From Sinisalibacter lacisalsi (GTDB lineage: Bacteria > Pseudomonadota > Alphaproteobacteria > Rhodobacterales > Rhodobacteraceae), in assembly GCF_014640115.1 (NCBI RefSeq), contig NZ_BMGI01000003.1, forward strand, positions 372,001 through 436,000: DNA of 64,000 nucleotides, in the 5' to 3' direction. Of this stretch, positions 24,057 to 30,664 are shown piece by piece. The position numbers and the translations under genes are program-made. The notes under the pieces are model-generated. The model was given only the letters and a program-made list of their open reading frames with translations. It was not told the origin of the DNA and ran no database searches. The number at the start of each line of letters is the position of its first letter. Position 1 is the stretch's first letter.

Positions 24057-25433
24057 TCAGAACAGCCGGCGCAGCCAGCGCCGGGCGCGGGCCGAATAGG
24101 GCGGGTAGCGCACGGCAATGTCGCCCCAGGTCCACTTGCGCAGCACCGGCTTGAGATGGCTGAAGCTGTCGAAGGAGGCGGCGCCGTGGTAGGTGCCCAT
24201 GCCGCTCGCGCCGACCCCGCCAAAGGGCAGCCCCGGCGGCGAAACCTGCATCATCACGTCGTTGATCAGAACCGAGCCCGAGCTTGTCTCGGCGATCACC
24301 CGGCGCTGCGTGTCGCGGTTCTTGCTGAACAGGTAGAGCGCGAGCGGTTTCGGCCCGGCCCGGACATGGGCGATGGCCGCGTCGATGCTTTCGACCTCGA
24401 TCACCGGAAGGATCGGACCGAAGATCTCCTCGTTCATCGCGGCTGCGTCCGCGGGCAAATTGCGCAGCAGTGTCGGCGCGATGAACAGCGCCTCGGCGTC
24501 GGTCTGGCCGCCGAACGGGGTTTCGCCTTCCCCCAGCATCGCGCTGAGGCGGTCGAAGTGGCGGCGGCTGACGATCCGGCCATAATCGCGGCTGTTGCGC
24601 GGGGCCTTGCCGAGCTGGCGGCGGAACTCGGTGGTGAGCGCGTCGAGGAATGGTTTGGCCACGGCGCTCTCGACCAGCAGGTAATCCGGGGCGACGCAGG
24701 TTTGCCCGGCGTTCACGCTCTTGCCCCACGCAATGCGGCGGGCGGCGACCGCGAGATCGGCGTCGCGCGTCACGATGGTGGGGCTCTTGCCGCCAAGCTC
24801 CAGCACCACCGGGGCAAGGTGCGCGCTGGCCGCCTGCATCACCTTACGCCCCACGGCGGTGCTGCCGGTGAAGAAGACGAGATCGAAGGGCTCGGCGAGC
24901 AGAGCCTGGGCCACGTCCGCGTCGCCCTCGATCACCCGCACCGCCGCTTCATCGAGATATTCCGGCAGCAGCCGGGCGAGCAATGCCGAGGTGGCGGGGG
25001 CGAATTCGGACGGTTTCAACACCGCGCAATTGCCCGCCGCGAGCGCGCCGATCAGCGGGCTCAGTGCAAGGTGCCAGGGGTAGTTCCACGGCGCGAGGAT
25101 CAGCACCACACCGCGCGGTTCGGGTTGGAGCCAGGCCCGGCCGGGCAGGTTGAGCAGATCGACCGGCCTGCGCCGTGGCCGCGCCCAGCGGCGCAGGCGC
25201 TTCAGCGCATGGCGGGCATGGCTGGCGATGAAGCCGATTTCACTCACGTAAGCCTCGAAGGCGGATTTGCCGAGATCTTCGGCGAGGGCGGCGGCAATCT
25301 CGCCCTCGCGCTCCCGACTCATCGCCACCAGCGCCTTGAGCTGGGCGCGACGCCAGCTCAGCGAACGGGTGGCCCCGGCTTCAAAATGGCGCCGGAGCGG
25401 GGCGATTTGCATCTGCAGGTCGGCATTTTTCAT
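24057..25433 (-). CDS. Aldehyde dehydrogenase family protein (class 3 / coniferyl-aldehyde type)
   Basis: This 458-residue NAD(P)-dependent dehydrogenase has the catalytic set Asn116 in APWNYPW, Glu212 in LELGGKSP and Cys246 in NAGQTCVAPDY, with the cofactor-binding FTGSTAVGRKV at about 188-198. A length near 460 and the EIFGPILPV segment place it in the class 3 (ALDH3/CalB) branch, which oxidises medium-chain and aromatic aldehydes. It stands alone on the minus strand with its 3' end against the rpsA terminator. The physiological substrate cannot be read from sequence. The RRWARPRRRP stretch near residue 85 is unusually basic. Confidence 0.92.
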   Translation of the reverse strand: MKNADLQMQIAPLRRHFEAGATRSLSWRRAQLKALVAMSREREGEIAAALAEDLGKSAFEAYVSEIGFIASHARHALKRLRRWARPRRRPVDLLNLPGRAWLQPEPRGVVLILAPWNYPWHLALSPLIGALAAGNCAVLKPSEFAPATSALLARLLPEYLDEAAVRVIEGDADVAQALLAEPFDLVFFTGSTAVGRKVMQAASAHLAPVVLELGGKSPTIVTRDADLAVAARRIAWGKSVNAGQTCVAPDYLLVESAVAKPFLDALTTEFRRQLGKAPRNSRDYGRIVSRRHFDRLSAMLGEGETPFGGQTDAEALFIAPTLLRNLPADAAAMNEEIFGPILPVIEVESIDAAIAHVRAGPKPLALYLFSKNRDTQRRVIAETSSGSVLINDVMMQVSPPGLPFGGVGASGMGTYHGAASFDSFSHLKPVLRKWTWGDIAVRYPPYSARARRWLRRLF

Positions 25434-25654
25434 GGCTCGATCTCCTCAGGGGCGATGGTGGCAGGGGCGGCGGAAACGCGCAATCCACCAGCCATGCGCC
25501 GAAGGCGCGCAGGCAGCGAATCAAGGACACATCCGGGTGGGTTCTGGCGCCCCCGGGTGGGCCCTGGCAGGCAGCTTTCGTCTAACGGGCCGGTTTTGCG
25601 GGGAAAATTCTGGCATTTGCCGGGGATTTCCGCCGATCGCCCTGCCCGAAGATG

Positions 25655-25683
25655 TTTCGCGGGCGAAGCTTTGGGCCTATAGT
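25655..25683 (+). promoter_or_regulatory. Possible ihfB promoter in the 306-base gap before the gene
   Basis: The gap 25434-25739 between divergent aldehyde dehydrogenase and ihfB contains TATAGT (25678-25683) with TTTCGC 17 bases upstream (25655-25660), giving RNA start near 25690. The -35 is weak. The rest of the gap holds nothing else I can support beyond a GGGTGGGC-rich patch near 25533-25563 with two near-identical CCGGGTGGG copies. Confidence 0.3.
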
Positions 25684-25739
25684 CATGTTCGAACGGTGCA
25701 CTGCGAAAGAAAGCGCCGTGTGGAAATCGGGGGGCTTGG

Positions 25740-26021
25740 ATGATCCGGTCGGAACTGATCCAGAAGATCGCGGACGAAAACCCGCATCTCTACCAGCGCG
25801 ACGTTGAGCGCATCGTCAACACCATCTTCGAGGAGATCATCGAGGCCATGGCCCGGGGCGACCGGGTGGAACTTCGTGGTTTCGGCGCCTTCTCGGTGAA
25901 AAAGCGCGACGCGCGCGTGGGGCGCAATCCGCGCACCGGCGAGGCGGTGCAGGTCGAGGAAAAACACGTGCCTTTCTTCAAGACAGGCAAGTATCTGCGC
26001 GACCGGCTGAACGGCAAGTAA
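25740..26021 (+). CDS. ihfB: Integration host factor subunit beta
   Basis: IHF beta pairs with IHF alpha to bend DNA at specific sites, acting in replication, recombination and transcription. The 93-residue protein has the HU/IHF fold: N-terminal helices to about residue 45, the body strand [20 protein letters not shown], and the DNA-wrapping arm with RNPRTGE near 61-67, followed by [22 protein letters not shown] is the beta-specific form. It begins the run ihfB-lapA-trpF-small gene-trpB, all in the same direction. In many proteobacteria ihfB follows rpsA, and here the aldehyde dehydrogenase gene intervenes. Confidence 0.95.
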   Translation: MIRSELIQKIADENPHLYQRDVERIVNTIFEEIIEAMARGDRVELRGFGAFSVKKRDARVGRNPRTGEAVQVEEKHVPFFKTGKYLRDRLNGK

Positions 26022-26033
26022 AGGGTCCGTCAC

Positions 26034-26384
26034 ATGCGCTATGTTCGCTACGCCTTCCTGGCCGCTCTCGCGGTCGTTCTCATAACCGTTGCGCTGGCCA
26101 ACCGCGAGGTGGTGGTGCTGCGGCTTCTGCCCGAGGAGCTTGCCGGCTTCCTCGGCTTCAGCTGGCAGGTTCCGATGCCGCTGTTCATCATCATCTTCCT
26201 TGGCATCGTCGCGGGCGTCATGATCGGCTTCGTCTGGGAATGGCTGCGCGAATACAAGCTGCGCGCCAAGGGCAAGCGGGCCGAGCGCGCGGCGGTGGCA
26301 TTGTCGAAAGAGGTGCAGAGCCTCAAGCATGAAGCGGCCAAGCCCGGTGATGACGTGCTGGAGCTTCTGGAGGACGGGCGCTAG
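26034..26384 (+). CDS. lapA: LapA domain-containing membrane protein (DUF1049 family)
   Basis: This 116-residue inner-membrane protein has two helices (about 5-23 and 45-68) with the family pattern [11 protein letters not shown] between and [20 protein letters not shown] in the second. A charged cytoplasmic coil ([20 protein letters not shown]) follows. LapA-type proteins in enterics work with LapB to regulate LPS synthesis through FtsH and LpxC. Here no lapB is adjacent. It lies 12 bases after ihfB and 8 before trpF, so it is probably cotranscribed with both. Confidence 0.85.
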   Translation: MRYVRYAFLAALAVVLITVALANREVVVLRLLPEELAGFLGFSWQVPMPLFIIIFLGIVAGVMIGFVWEWLREYKLRAKGKRAERAAVALSKEVQSLKHEAAKPGDDVLELLEDGR

Positions 26385-26392
26385 GCCCGGGG

Positions 26393-27037
26393 ATGGACGG
26401 GATCCGCGTCAAGATCTGCGGGCTGACCCGGCCTGAGCATGTGCGCGCCGCCGTCGCGGCCGGCGCCGGCTACTTGGGATTCGTGTTCTTCCCCAAATCG
26501 CCTCGCAACCTGCGCATCGACGCCGCCGCGGCCCTGGCTCTGGACGTGCCGCCCGGTGTGGCGAAGGTGGCGCTGGTAGTGGATGCCGACGATGCCCTGC
26601 TCGACGAAATCACCGCCCATGTGCCGGTCGACATGCTGCAGTTGCACGGCGCCGAAAGCCCGGCGCGGGTGGCCGAAATTCGCGCCCGCTATGGCCTGCC
26701 GGTGATGAAGGCGGTGGGAATCGGGGAGGCGGCCGACCTTGACAAGCTCGATGCCTACATGCCGGTGGCCGACCAGATCCTCGTGGACGCCAAGCCGCCC
26801 AAGGGGGCCGATCTGCCCGGCGGCATGGGCGTGCCCTTCGACTGGCGCCTGATCGCCGGGCGGCACTGGGGCAAGCCGTGGATGCTCGCGGGCGGACTCA
26901 CGGCGCAAAACGTGGGCCTCGCGGTGAAGCTGACCGGGGCGCGGCAGGTGGATGTCTCGTCCGGCGTGGAATGCGCGCCGGGGGAGAAGGACGAAGGCAT
27001 GATCCGGGATTTCATTGCGGCGGCGCAGGGGAGCTAA
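26393..27037 (+). CDS. trpF: Phosphoribosylanthranilate isomerase
   Basis: TrpF catalyses the Amadori rearrangement of phosphoribosylanthranilate in tryptophan synthesis. The 214-residue TIM-barrel protein starts [17 protein letters not shown], where the catalytic Cys is in KICGLT, and has AVFFP-type strand [22 protein letters not shown] and the C-terminal phosphate-binding segments [10 protein letters not shown] and VDVSSGVE. Asp of ILVDAKPP is the second catalytic residue. It is in the ihfB-trpB run and followed by a small conserved gene and trpB. Confidence 0.95.
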   Translation: MDGIRVKICGLTRPEHVRAAVAAGAGYLGFVFFPKSPRNLRIDAAAALALDVPPGVAKVALVVDADDALLDEITAHVPVDMLQLHGAESPARVAEIRARYGLPVMKAVGIGEAADLDKLDAYMPVADQILVDAKPPKGADLPGGMGVPFDWRLIAGRHWGKPWMLAGGLTAQNVGLAVKLTGARQVDVSSGVECAPGEKDEGMIRDFIAAAQGS

Positions 27038-27071
27038 CCTTTCGTTTACCAGGATCGGGCAGGCTCGGCCC

Positions 27072-27332
27072 ATGGTTGGACGCCCGGATGAAATCGAACC
27101 CGACAAATGGTTGCGCAGCGTCTTCGCGTCGCGCGATGCGCGTTGCGGGGGCGTGTTCAAAAGGCAGGTGCGAGACGTGGAGCGAATCGTCGGGCGCGCC
27201 GCGTTTCTCGCTGAGGTCGAGCGGCGGGGTTGGCAGGCGCTGGAAAACGGCCGCCATTTCATCGTCTGCTGCAACGCCCAGCCGATCCGGAGAGTTCGGG
27301 GAGGGAACTCGCCCGCGCGCGCGGGCGAGTGA
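27072..27332 (+). CDS. Small basic protein between trpF and trpB
   Basis: This 86-residue protein starts MVGRPDEIEPDKWLRSVFAS and continues with a basic region (FKRQVRDVERIVGR) and GWQALENGRHFIVCCNAQPI, which looks like a short alpha-beta unit. As I recall, a similar gene of about 70-90 residues lies at the same place in other Rhodobacterales and has been labelled as phosphoribosylanthranilate isomerase by proximity. It has no TIM-barrel features, so that label is not supported. The C-terminus is extended into a GC palindrome that contains the stop codon. Confidence 0.6.
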   Translation: MVGRPDEIEPDKWLRSVFASRDARCGGVFKRQVRDVERIVGRAAFLAEVERRGWQALENGRHFIVCCNAQPIRRVRGGNSPARAGE

Positions 27333-27352
27333 CGCGGGCGCGCGCCCGCGTC
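27307..27352. repeat. Two adjacent perfect GC palindromes
   Basis: The 24-base stretch 27307-27330 and the 22-base stretch 27331-27352 are each identical to their own reverse complement, with no spacer between them. The first spans the end of the small gene and its stop codon; the second follows at once. As RNA they would form two stacked hairpins 60 bases before trpB. No T-run follows, so they are not classical terminators. Roles could be mRNA protection, processing or attenuation. Confidence 0.75.
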
Positions 27353-27413
27353 CGCGCTTGCTCTGCGCGGCGTCAACGATTAGGACGAACCCGACCAACC
27401 TGGAGCGCAGACC

Positions 27414-28646
27414 ATGGCCGACGATCTTTTCAATTCCTTCATGAACGGTCCCGACGAGAAAGGCCGTTTTGGCAACTACGGCGGCCGCTTCGTCTCGGAA
27501 ACGCTGATGCCGCTCATTCTCGAGCTGCAGGCGGAATACGAAAAGGCCAAGGACGATGCCGATTTCTGGGCCGAGATGGAAGATCTGTGGACGCATTATG
27601 TCGGCCGCCCCAGCCCGCTCTACTTCGCCGAACGTCTCACCGAGCATCTCGGTGGGGCCAGGATCTACCTCAAGCGTGACGAGTTGAACCACACCGGCGC
27701 GCACAAGATCAACAACGTGCTGGGCCAGATCATCCTCGCCCGCCGCATGGGCAAATCCCGCATCATCGCCGAAACCGGCGCGGGGCAGCACGGCGTGGCC
27801 ACGGCGACGGTCTGCGCCAAGTTCGGCCTGCAATGCATCGTCTACATGGGCGCGCATGACGTCGAGCGGCAGGCGCCCAACGTCTTCCGCATGAAGCTTC
27901 TTGGCGCCGAAGTGGTGCCGGTCACCTCCGGGCGCGGCACGCTCAAGGACGCGATGAACGACGCGCTGCGCGACTGGGTGACCAACGTGCGCGATACCTT
28001 CTACTGCATCGGCACGGTGGCGGGCCCGCACCCCTACCCGGCGATGGTGCGCGATTTCCAGTCGATCATCGGCAAGGAGGCCAAGGAGCAGATCCTCAAG
28101 GCCGAGGGCCGGCTGCCGGATACGATCATCGCCGCGATCGGCGGCGGGTCGAACGCGATGGGCCTGTTCTACCCGTTCCTCGACGACAAGGACGTGGGCA
28201 TCATCGGCGTCGAGGCCGGTGGCAAGGGCGTGAACGAGAAGATGGAGCATTGCGCCTCGCTCACCGGCGGGCGCCCCGGCGTGCTGCATGGCAACCGCAC
28301 CTACCTGCTTCAGGACGACGACGGCCAGATCCTCGAAGGCTACTCGATCTCGGCGGGGCTGGATTATCCCGGCATCGGTCCGGAACATTCCTGGCTGCAC
28401 GATATCGGCCGCGCCGAATACGTCGCGATCACCGATGCCGAGGCGCTGGAGGCGTTCAAGCTTCTGTGCAGCACCGAGGGAATCATTCCCGCGCTGGAAC
28501 CGTCTCATGCGATGGCCCACGTGATGAAGATCGCCCCCGAGTTGCCGAAAGACCATATCATCGTGGCCAACCTCTGCGGCCGGGGCGACAAGGACATCTT
28601 CACCGTCGCCAAGGCGCTTGGCACGGATATGTCGGGGCTCACCTGA
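27414..28646 (+). CDS. trpB: Tryptophan synthase beta chain
   Basis: TrpB condenses indole with serine in a PLP-dependent reaction. The 410-residue protein starts [20 protein letters not shown] and has the PLP lysine Lys98 in [11 protein letters not shown]. It also has the phosphate-binding GGGSNAMG, the GRPGVLHG communication region and a final SGRGDKD-like [10 protein letters not shown]. Spacing from the ribosome-binding site (TGGAGCG) is normal. trpA is not downstream. The next genes are unrelated secreted proteins, so the alpha subunit must be encoded elsewhere. Confidence 0.97.
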   Translation: MADDLFNSFMNGPDEKGRFGNYGGRFVSETLMPLILELQAEYEKAKDDADFWAEMEDLWTHYVGRPSPLYFAERLTEHLGGARIYLKRDELNHTGAHKINNVLGQIILARRMGKSRIIAETGAGQHGVATATVCAKFGLQCIVYMGAHDVERQAPNVFRMKLLGAEVVPVTSGRGTLKDAMNDALRDWVTNVRDTFYCIGTVAGPHPYPAMVRDFQSIIGKEAKEQILKAEGRLPDTIIAAIGGGSNAMGLFYPFLDDKDVGIIGVEAGGKGVNEKMEHCASLTGGRPGVLHGNRTYLLQDDDGQILEGYSISAGLDYPGIGPEHSWLHDIGRAEYVAITDAEALEAFKLLCSTEGIIPALEPSHAMAHVMKIAPELPKDHIIVANLCGRGDKDIFTVAKALGTDMSGLT

Positions 28647-28790
28647 CCCTAGGCCCTGGGTTCCTGACGGTCTACTCGCGCAAGTCCGCGAACGACTGGG
28701 TGCGGCCCCTGCACGCGGTGCGCCCACACAGGGGGTGTTGTGCCATCGCGCGCGGTCCGGCAATGCCGTGTTGCGCTCGGCCACAGGCCC

Positions 28791-28843
28791 TAAACTTAGG
28801 TTTATGCGCCTATGAGCAAGGTTTAGCCGGGCCGGGCTAAACC
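28791..28843. promoter_or_regulatory. Inverted repeats upstream of the Asp-tail PepSY genes
   Basis: In the 294-base gap after trpB, TAAAC-TTAG-GTTTA (28791-28804) is a short inverted repeat, and GGTTTAGCC (28820-28828) pairs with GGCTAAACC (28835-28843) across six bases. All share the half-site GGTTTA/TAAACC. They lie about 100-150 bases before the first PepSY gene and lack T-runs, so operator sites are more likely than terminators. A link to the LuxR-type regulator downstream is inference. The rest of the gap shows nothing I can support. Confidence 0.45.
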
Positions 28844-28940
28844 GAAGGTCAATGGTGCGGGGCCTTCGATGCGCAGAGGGTGACGGGTGTCGGCTCCGTC
28901 CGGCAGCCTCCACATCCGTAAACATCGAAGGATACAGACC

Positions 28941-29492
28941 ATGCGTTTCAAGAATTTCGTTTTCTCGACTGCGACCGCGGCCTTGATCGGCACCGCAGCC
29001 ATTGCTGCCGACCAGGCGGTGATCGACAGGATCATTGCCGACTTCAAGAGCGAAGGCCAAGCCTACACCAAGATCGAAGTCCTGATCTCGCGGTTCTCCG
29101 TGGACGTGGAGGCAAAGGGCCCGGGCATCAAGGTCGAGCGCAGTTTTGACCTCGACGGCAACATCCGCAAGGAAGAGATCTTGACTCCTGAAGGCGAAAT
29201 CGAACGCCGGTTCAACGAAGATGGCTCGGTCGCCTCGGAGAGAACCCGCGCGGTGGATGAGGACGACCTCGACGATCTCTTCGACGATGAAGACGACGAC
29301 GACGATGACGATGATGACGACGACCGCGATGATGACCGCGACGACGACCGCGATGATGACGACGATGACCGCGATGATGATCGCGATGACGACGACGACG
29401 ACGATGATGATCACGACGACGACGACGACGATGATGACGATGATGATCGCGACAGCGGCAGCGACGACGACGATGACGGCGACGACGACTGA
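28941..29492 (+). CDS. Secreted PepSY-like protein with a long poly-Asp tail (first of two)
   Basis: This is a 183-residue protein with a signal peptide of about 23 residues (ending AIAA). A PepSY-like domain follows (about 24-110: IDRIIADFKSEG, IKVERSFDLDGNIRKEEI) and then a tail of about 70 residues that is almost entirely Asp with scattered Arg, ending DDDDDGDDD. The ribosome-binding site AAGGA is well placed. The tail should be disordered and bind divalent cations or basic surfaces outside the cytoplasmic membrane. The second gene 80 bases downstream encodes the same layout, and a membrane LuxR-type regulator follows. PepSY domains can inhibit peptidases or sense envelope state. Function here is unknown. 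Confidence 0.8.
   Translation: MRFKNFVFSTATAALIGTAAIAADQAVIDRIIADFKSEGQAYTKIEVLISRFSVDVEAKGPGIKVERSFDLDGNIRKEEILTPEGEIERRFNEDGSVASERTRAVDEDDLDDLFDDEDDDDDDDDDDDRDDDRDDDRDDDDDDRDDDRDDDDDDDDDHDDDDDDDDDDDRDSGSDDDDDGDDD
29285..29485 (+). repeat. Low-complexity Asp-codon repeat, first tract
   Basis: About 200 bases built of GAC and GAT codons with occasional CGC make up the tail of the first PepSY gene. Being in multiples of three, gain or loss of units by slippage would lengthen or shorten the tail without shifting the frame. A second tract lies at 29890-30035. Confidence 0.8.
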
Positions 29493-29572
29493 ATATGCCT
29501 CGTCCTCACACCGGGCCGGTTGATTGCCGGCCCGGATGCGGGCAGTCTGAGTTTTGCGAATGGATGCCCCGG

Positions 29573-30040
29573 ATGACAAGAAACCTTATCTACGCCTGCC
29601 TGATTGCCCTGTCCGTTTCGGGAACGCCCGCGATGGCGCAGAGCATGCAGGACGTGATCGTCCAGCAACTGGTTGACCAGGGGTTCCACCGGATCAGGAT
29701 CAACACGACATTCCTTGGCCGGGTCCGGATCGTGGCGACATCGGATACGCGGTCCCGCGAGATCATTTTCAACCCGCGCACCGGCGAAATCCTGCGCGAC
29801 TACTGGGATGATCTGGATGAGGAAGAGCGGGTTTCGCCGCGAATCGTTTCGCCCTTCGGGGGAGAATCCGGTTCGGCATCTCCAGCGCGCGACGACGATG
29901 ATGACGACCGTGACGATGATCGTGACGATGACGACGACGACGATGACGACGATCGCGATGATGATCGTGACGACGATGACGACGATCGTGACGATAGCGA
30001 CGATAGCGGCGATGATGACGACGACGGAGACGATGATTGA
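29573..30040 (+). CDS. Secreted PepSY-like protein with poly-Asp tail (second of two)
   Basis: This 155-residue protein starts MTRNLIYACLIALSVSGTPA with cleavage expected after AMA. The PepSY-like domain (about 23-95) has QQLVDQGFHRIRINTTFLGR, RIVATSDTRSREIIF and NPRTGEILRDYW, a clearer match to the family than the first protein. The Asp/Arg tail (about 107-155) ends SDDSGDDDDDGDDD, nearly the same ending as its neighbour, so the two probably arose by duplication. No strong ribosome-binding site is visible, and an ATG at 29564 is a possible alternative. Probably cotranscribed with the gene before it. Confidence 0.78.
   Translation: MTRNLIYACLIALSVSGTPAMAQSMQDVIVQQLVDQGFHRIRINTTFLGRVRIVATSDTRSREIIFNPRTGEILRDYWDDLDEEERVSPRIVSPFGGESGSASPARDDDDDDRDDDRDDDDDDDDDDRDDDRDDDDDDRDDSDDSGDDDDDGDDD
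29890..30035 (+). repeat. Low-complexity Asp-codon repeat, second tract
   Basis: This is the Asp tail of the second PepSY gene, about 146 bases of GAC, GAT and CGT/CGC codons. It uses more CGT and less CGC than the first tract, so the two are not simple recent copies at DNA level although the encoded endings agree. Confidence 0.75.
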
Positions 30041-30091
30041 TGGCCGGAGCCCGCGTTGAACCCTTCTCAACTCGAAAGGTGCTAGTCAGCG

Positions 30092-30664
30092 GTGGGCTTT
30101 GCGGTGCGTGACCGCCACATCATTCTCGCCGCACTCGTCGTTCAGGCATTTTGCGCCTTCTTCTTCATCGGCGATATTCTTTCGGCCTATATCGGGCTTC
30201 GGTCCACGCCGATCGCATGGCGATTGCGCGAAATCATCGAGATCGGCGCCGCGTTCGGGCTGGTGCTCGGCTTCGTGCTGGGCGCTGTCGCGCTCTACCG
30301 GTCCCGCCAGCGCCACCAGCGCGCGGAAGCCAAGCTGCGGGTCGCCTCCGGGGTTTTCATGGAACTGGTCGAGGACTCCTTCGTCGATTGGGGGCTGACG
30401 CCGGCCGAACGCGAAGTCGCGCTGTTTTCGATCAAGGGGTTCTCCACGGCGGAGATCGCCGGGTTGCGCGGCACCTCGGAAGGCACGATCAAGGCCCAGA
30501 CCAACGCGATCTACCGCAAGGCGGGTGTGAGCGGGCGCAGCCAGCTGTTGAGCCAGTTCATAGAAGACCTGATCGACGATGCCCTGATCCTGGAGCCTTC
30601 GCGCCCGGCAGAGGCTGATCGAACGTCTGGCCTCGCGGACGCACAGCGCGCATCAATGCCGTGA
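30092..30664 (+). CDS. LuxR-type transcriptional regulator with two N-terminal membrane helices
   Basis: This 190-residue protein has hydrophobic helices at about 9-32 and 48-70, a charged linker, and a LuxR/FixJ-type helix-turn-helix at about 101-155 (LTPAEREVALFSIKGFSTAE, GTIKAQTNAIYRKAGVSGRS). It therefore sits in the inner membrane with the DNA-binding domain in the cytoplasm, as ToxR-type regulators do. There is no response-regulator receiver. It starts at a GTG (another GTG four codons on is possible) 51 bases after the second Asp-tail PepSY gene, suggesting it controls or is controlled with that pair. Its last 107 bases overlap malQ on the other strand. Confidence 0.82.
   Translation: MGFAVRDRHIILAALVVQAFCAFFFIGDILSAYIGLRSTPIAWRLREIIEIGAAFGLVLGFVLGAVALYRSRQRHQRAEAKLRVASGVFMELVEDSFVDWGLTPAEREVALFSIKGFSTAEIAGLRGTSEGTIKAQTNAIYRKAGVSGRSQLLSQFIEDLIDDALILEPSRPAEADRTSGLADAQRASMP

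Noticed and set aside
22073-24223. A minus-strand open frame of about 716 codons
   Set aside because: It is the reverse of rpsA and its leader. The repeated S1 segments give a repetitive antisense sequence with no signal of its own.
27333-27413. A trp-type attenuator with leader peptide before trpB
   Set aside because: There are no clustered Trp codons and no T-run after the palindromes.
27012-29579. A minus-strand open frame with long Val/Ile stretches that look like membrane segments
   Set aside because: The hydrophobic runs are the complement of the GAC/GAT repeat (GTC/ATC). The rest is antisense to trpB and has no start or domain.
28941-30040. Poly-Asp tails as a sequencing or assembly artefact
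   Set aside because: Both genes keep intact signal peptides, PepSY-like domains, matching endings and stops, and the tracts differ in codon use, so a collapse or slip artefact is unlikely. Length could still be off by a few codons.
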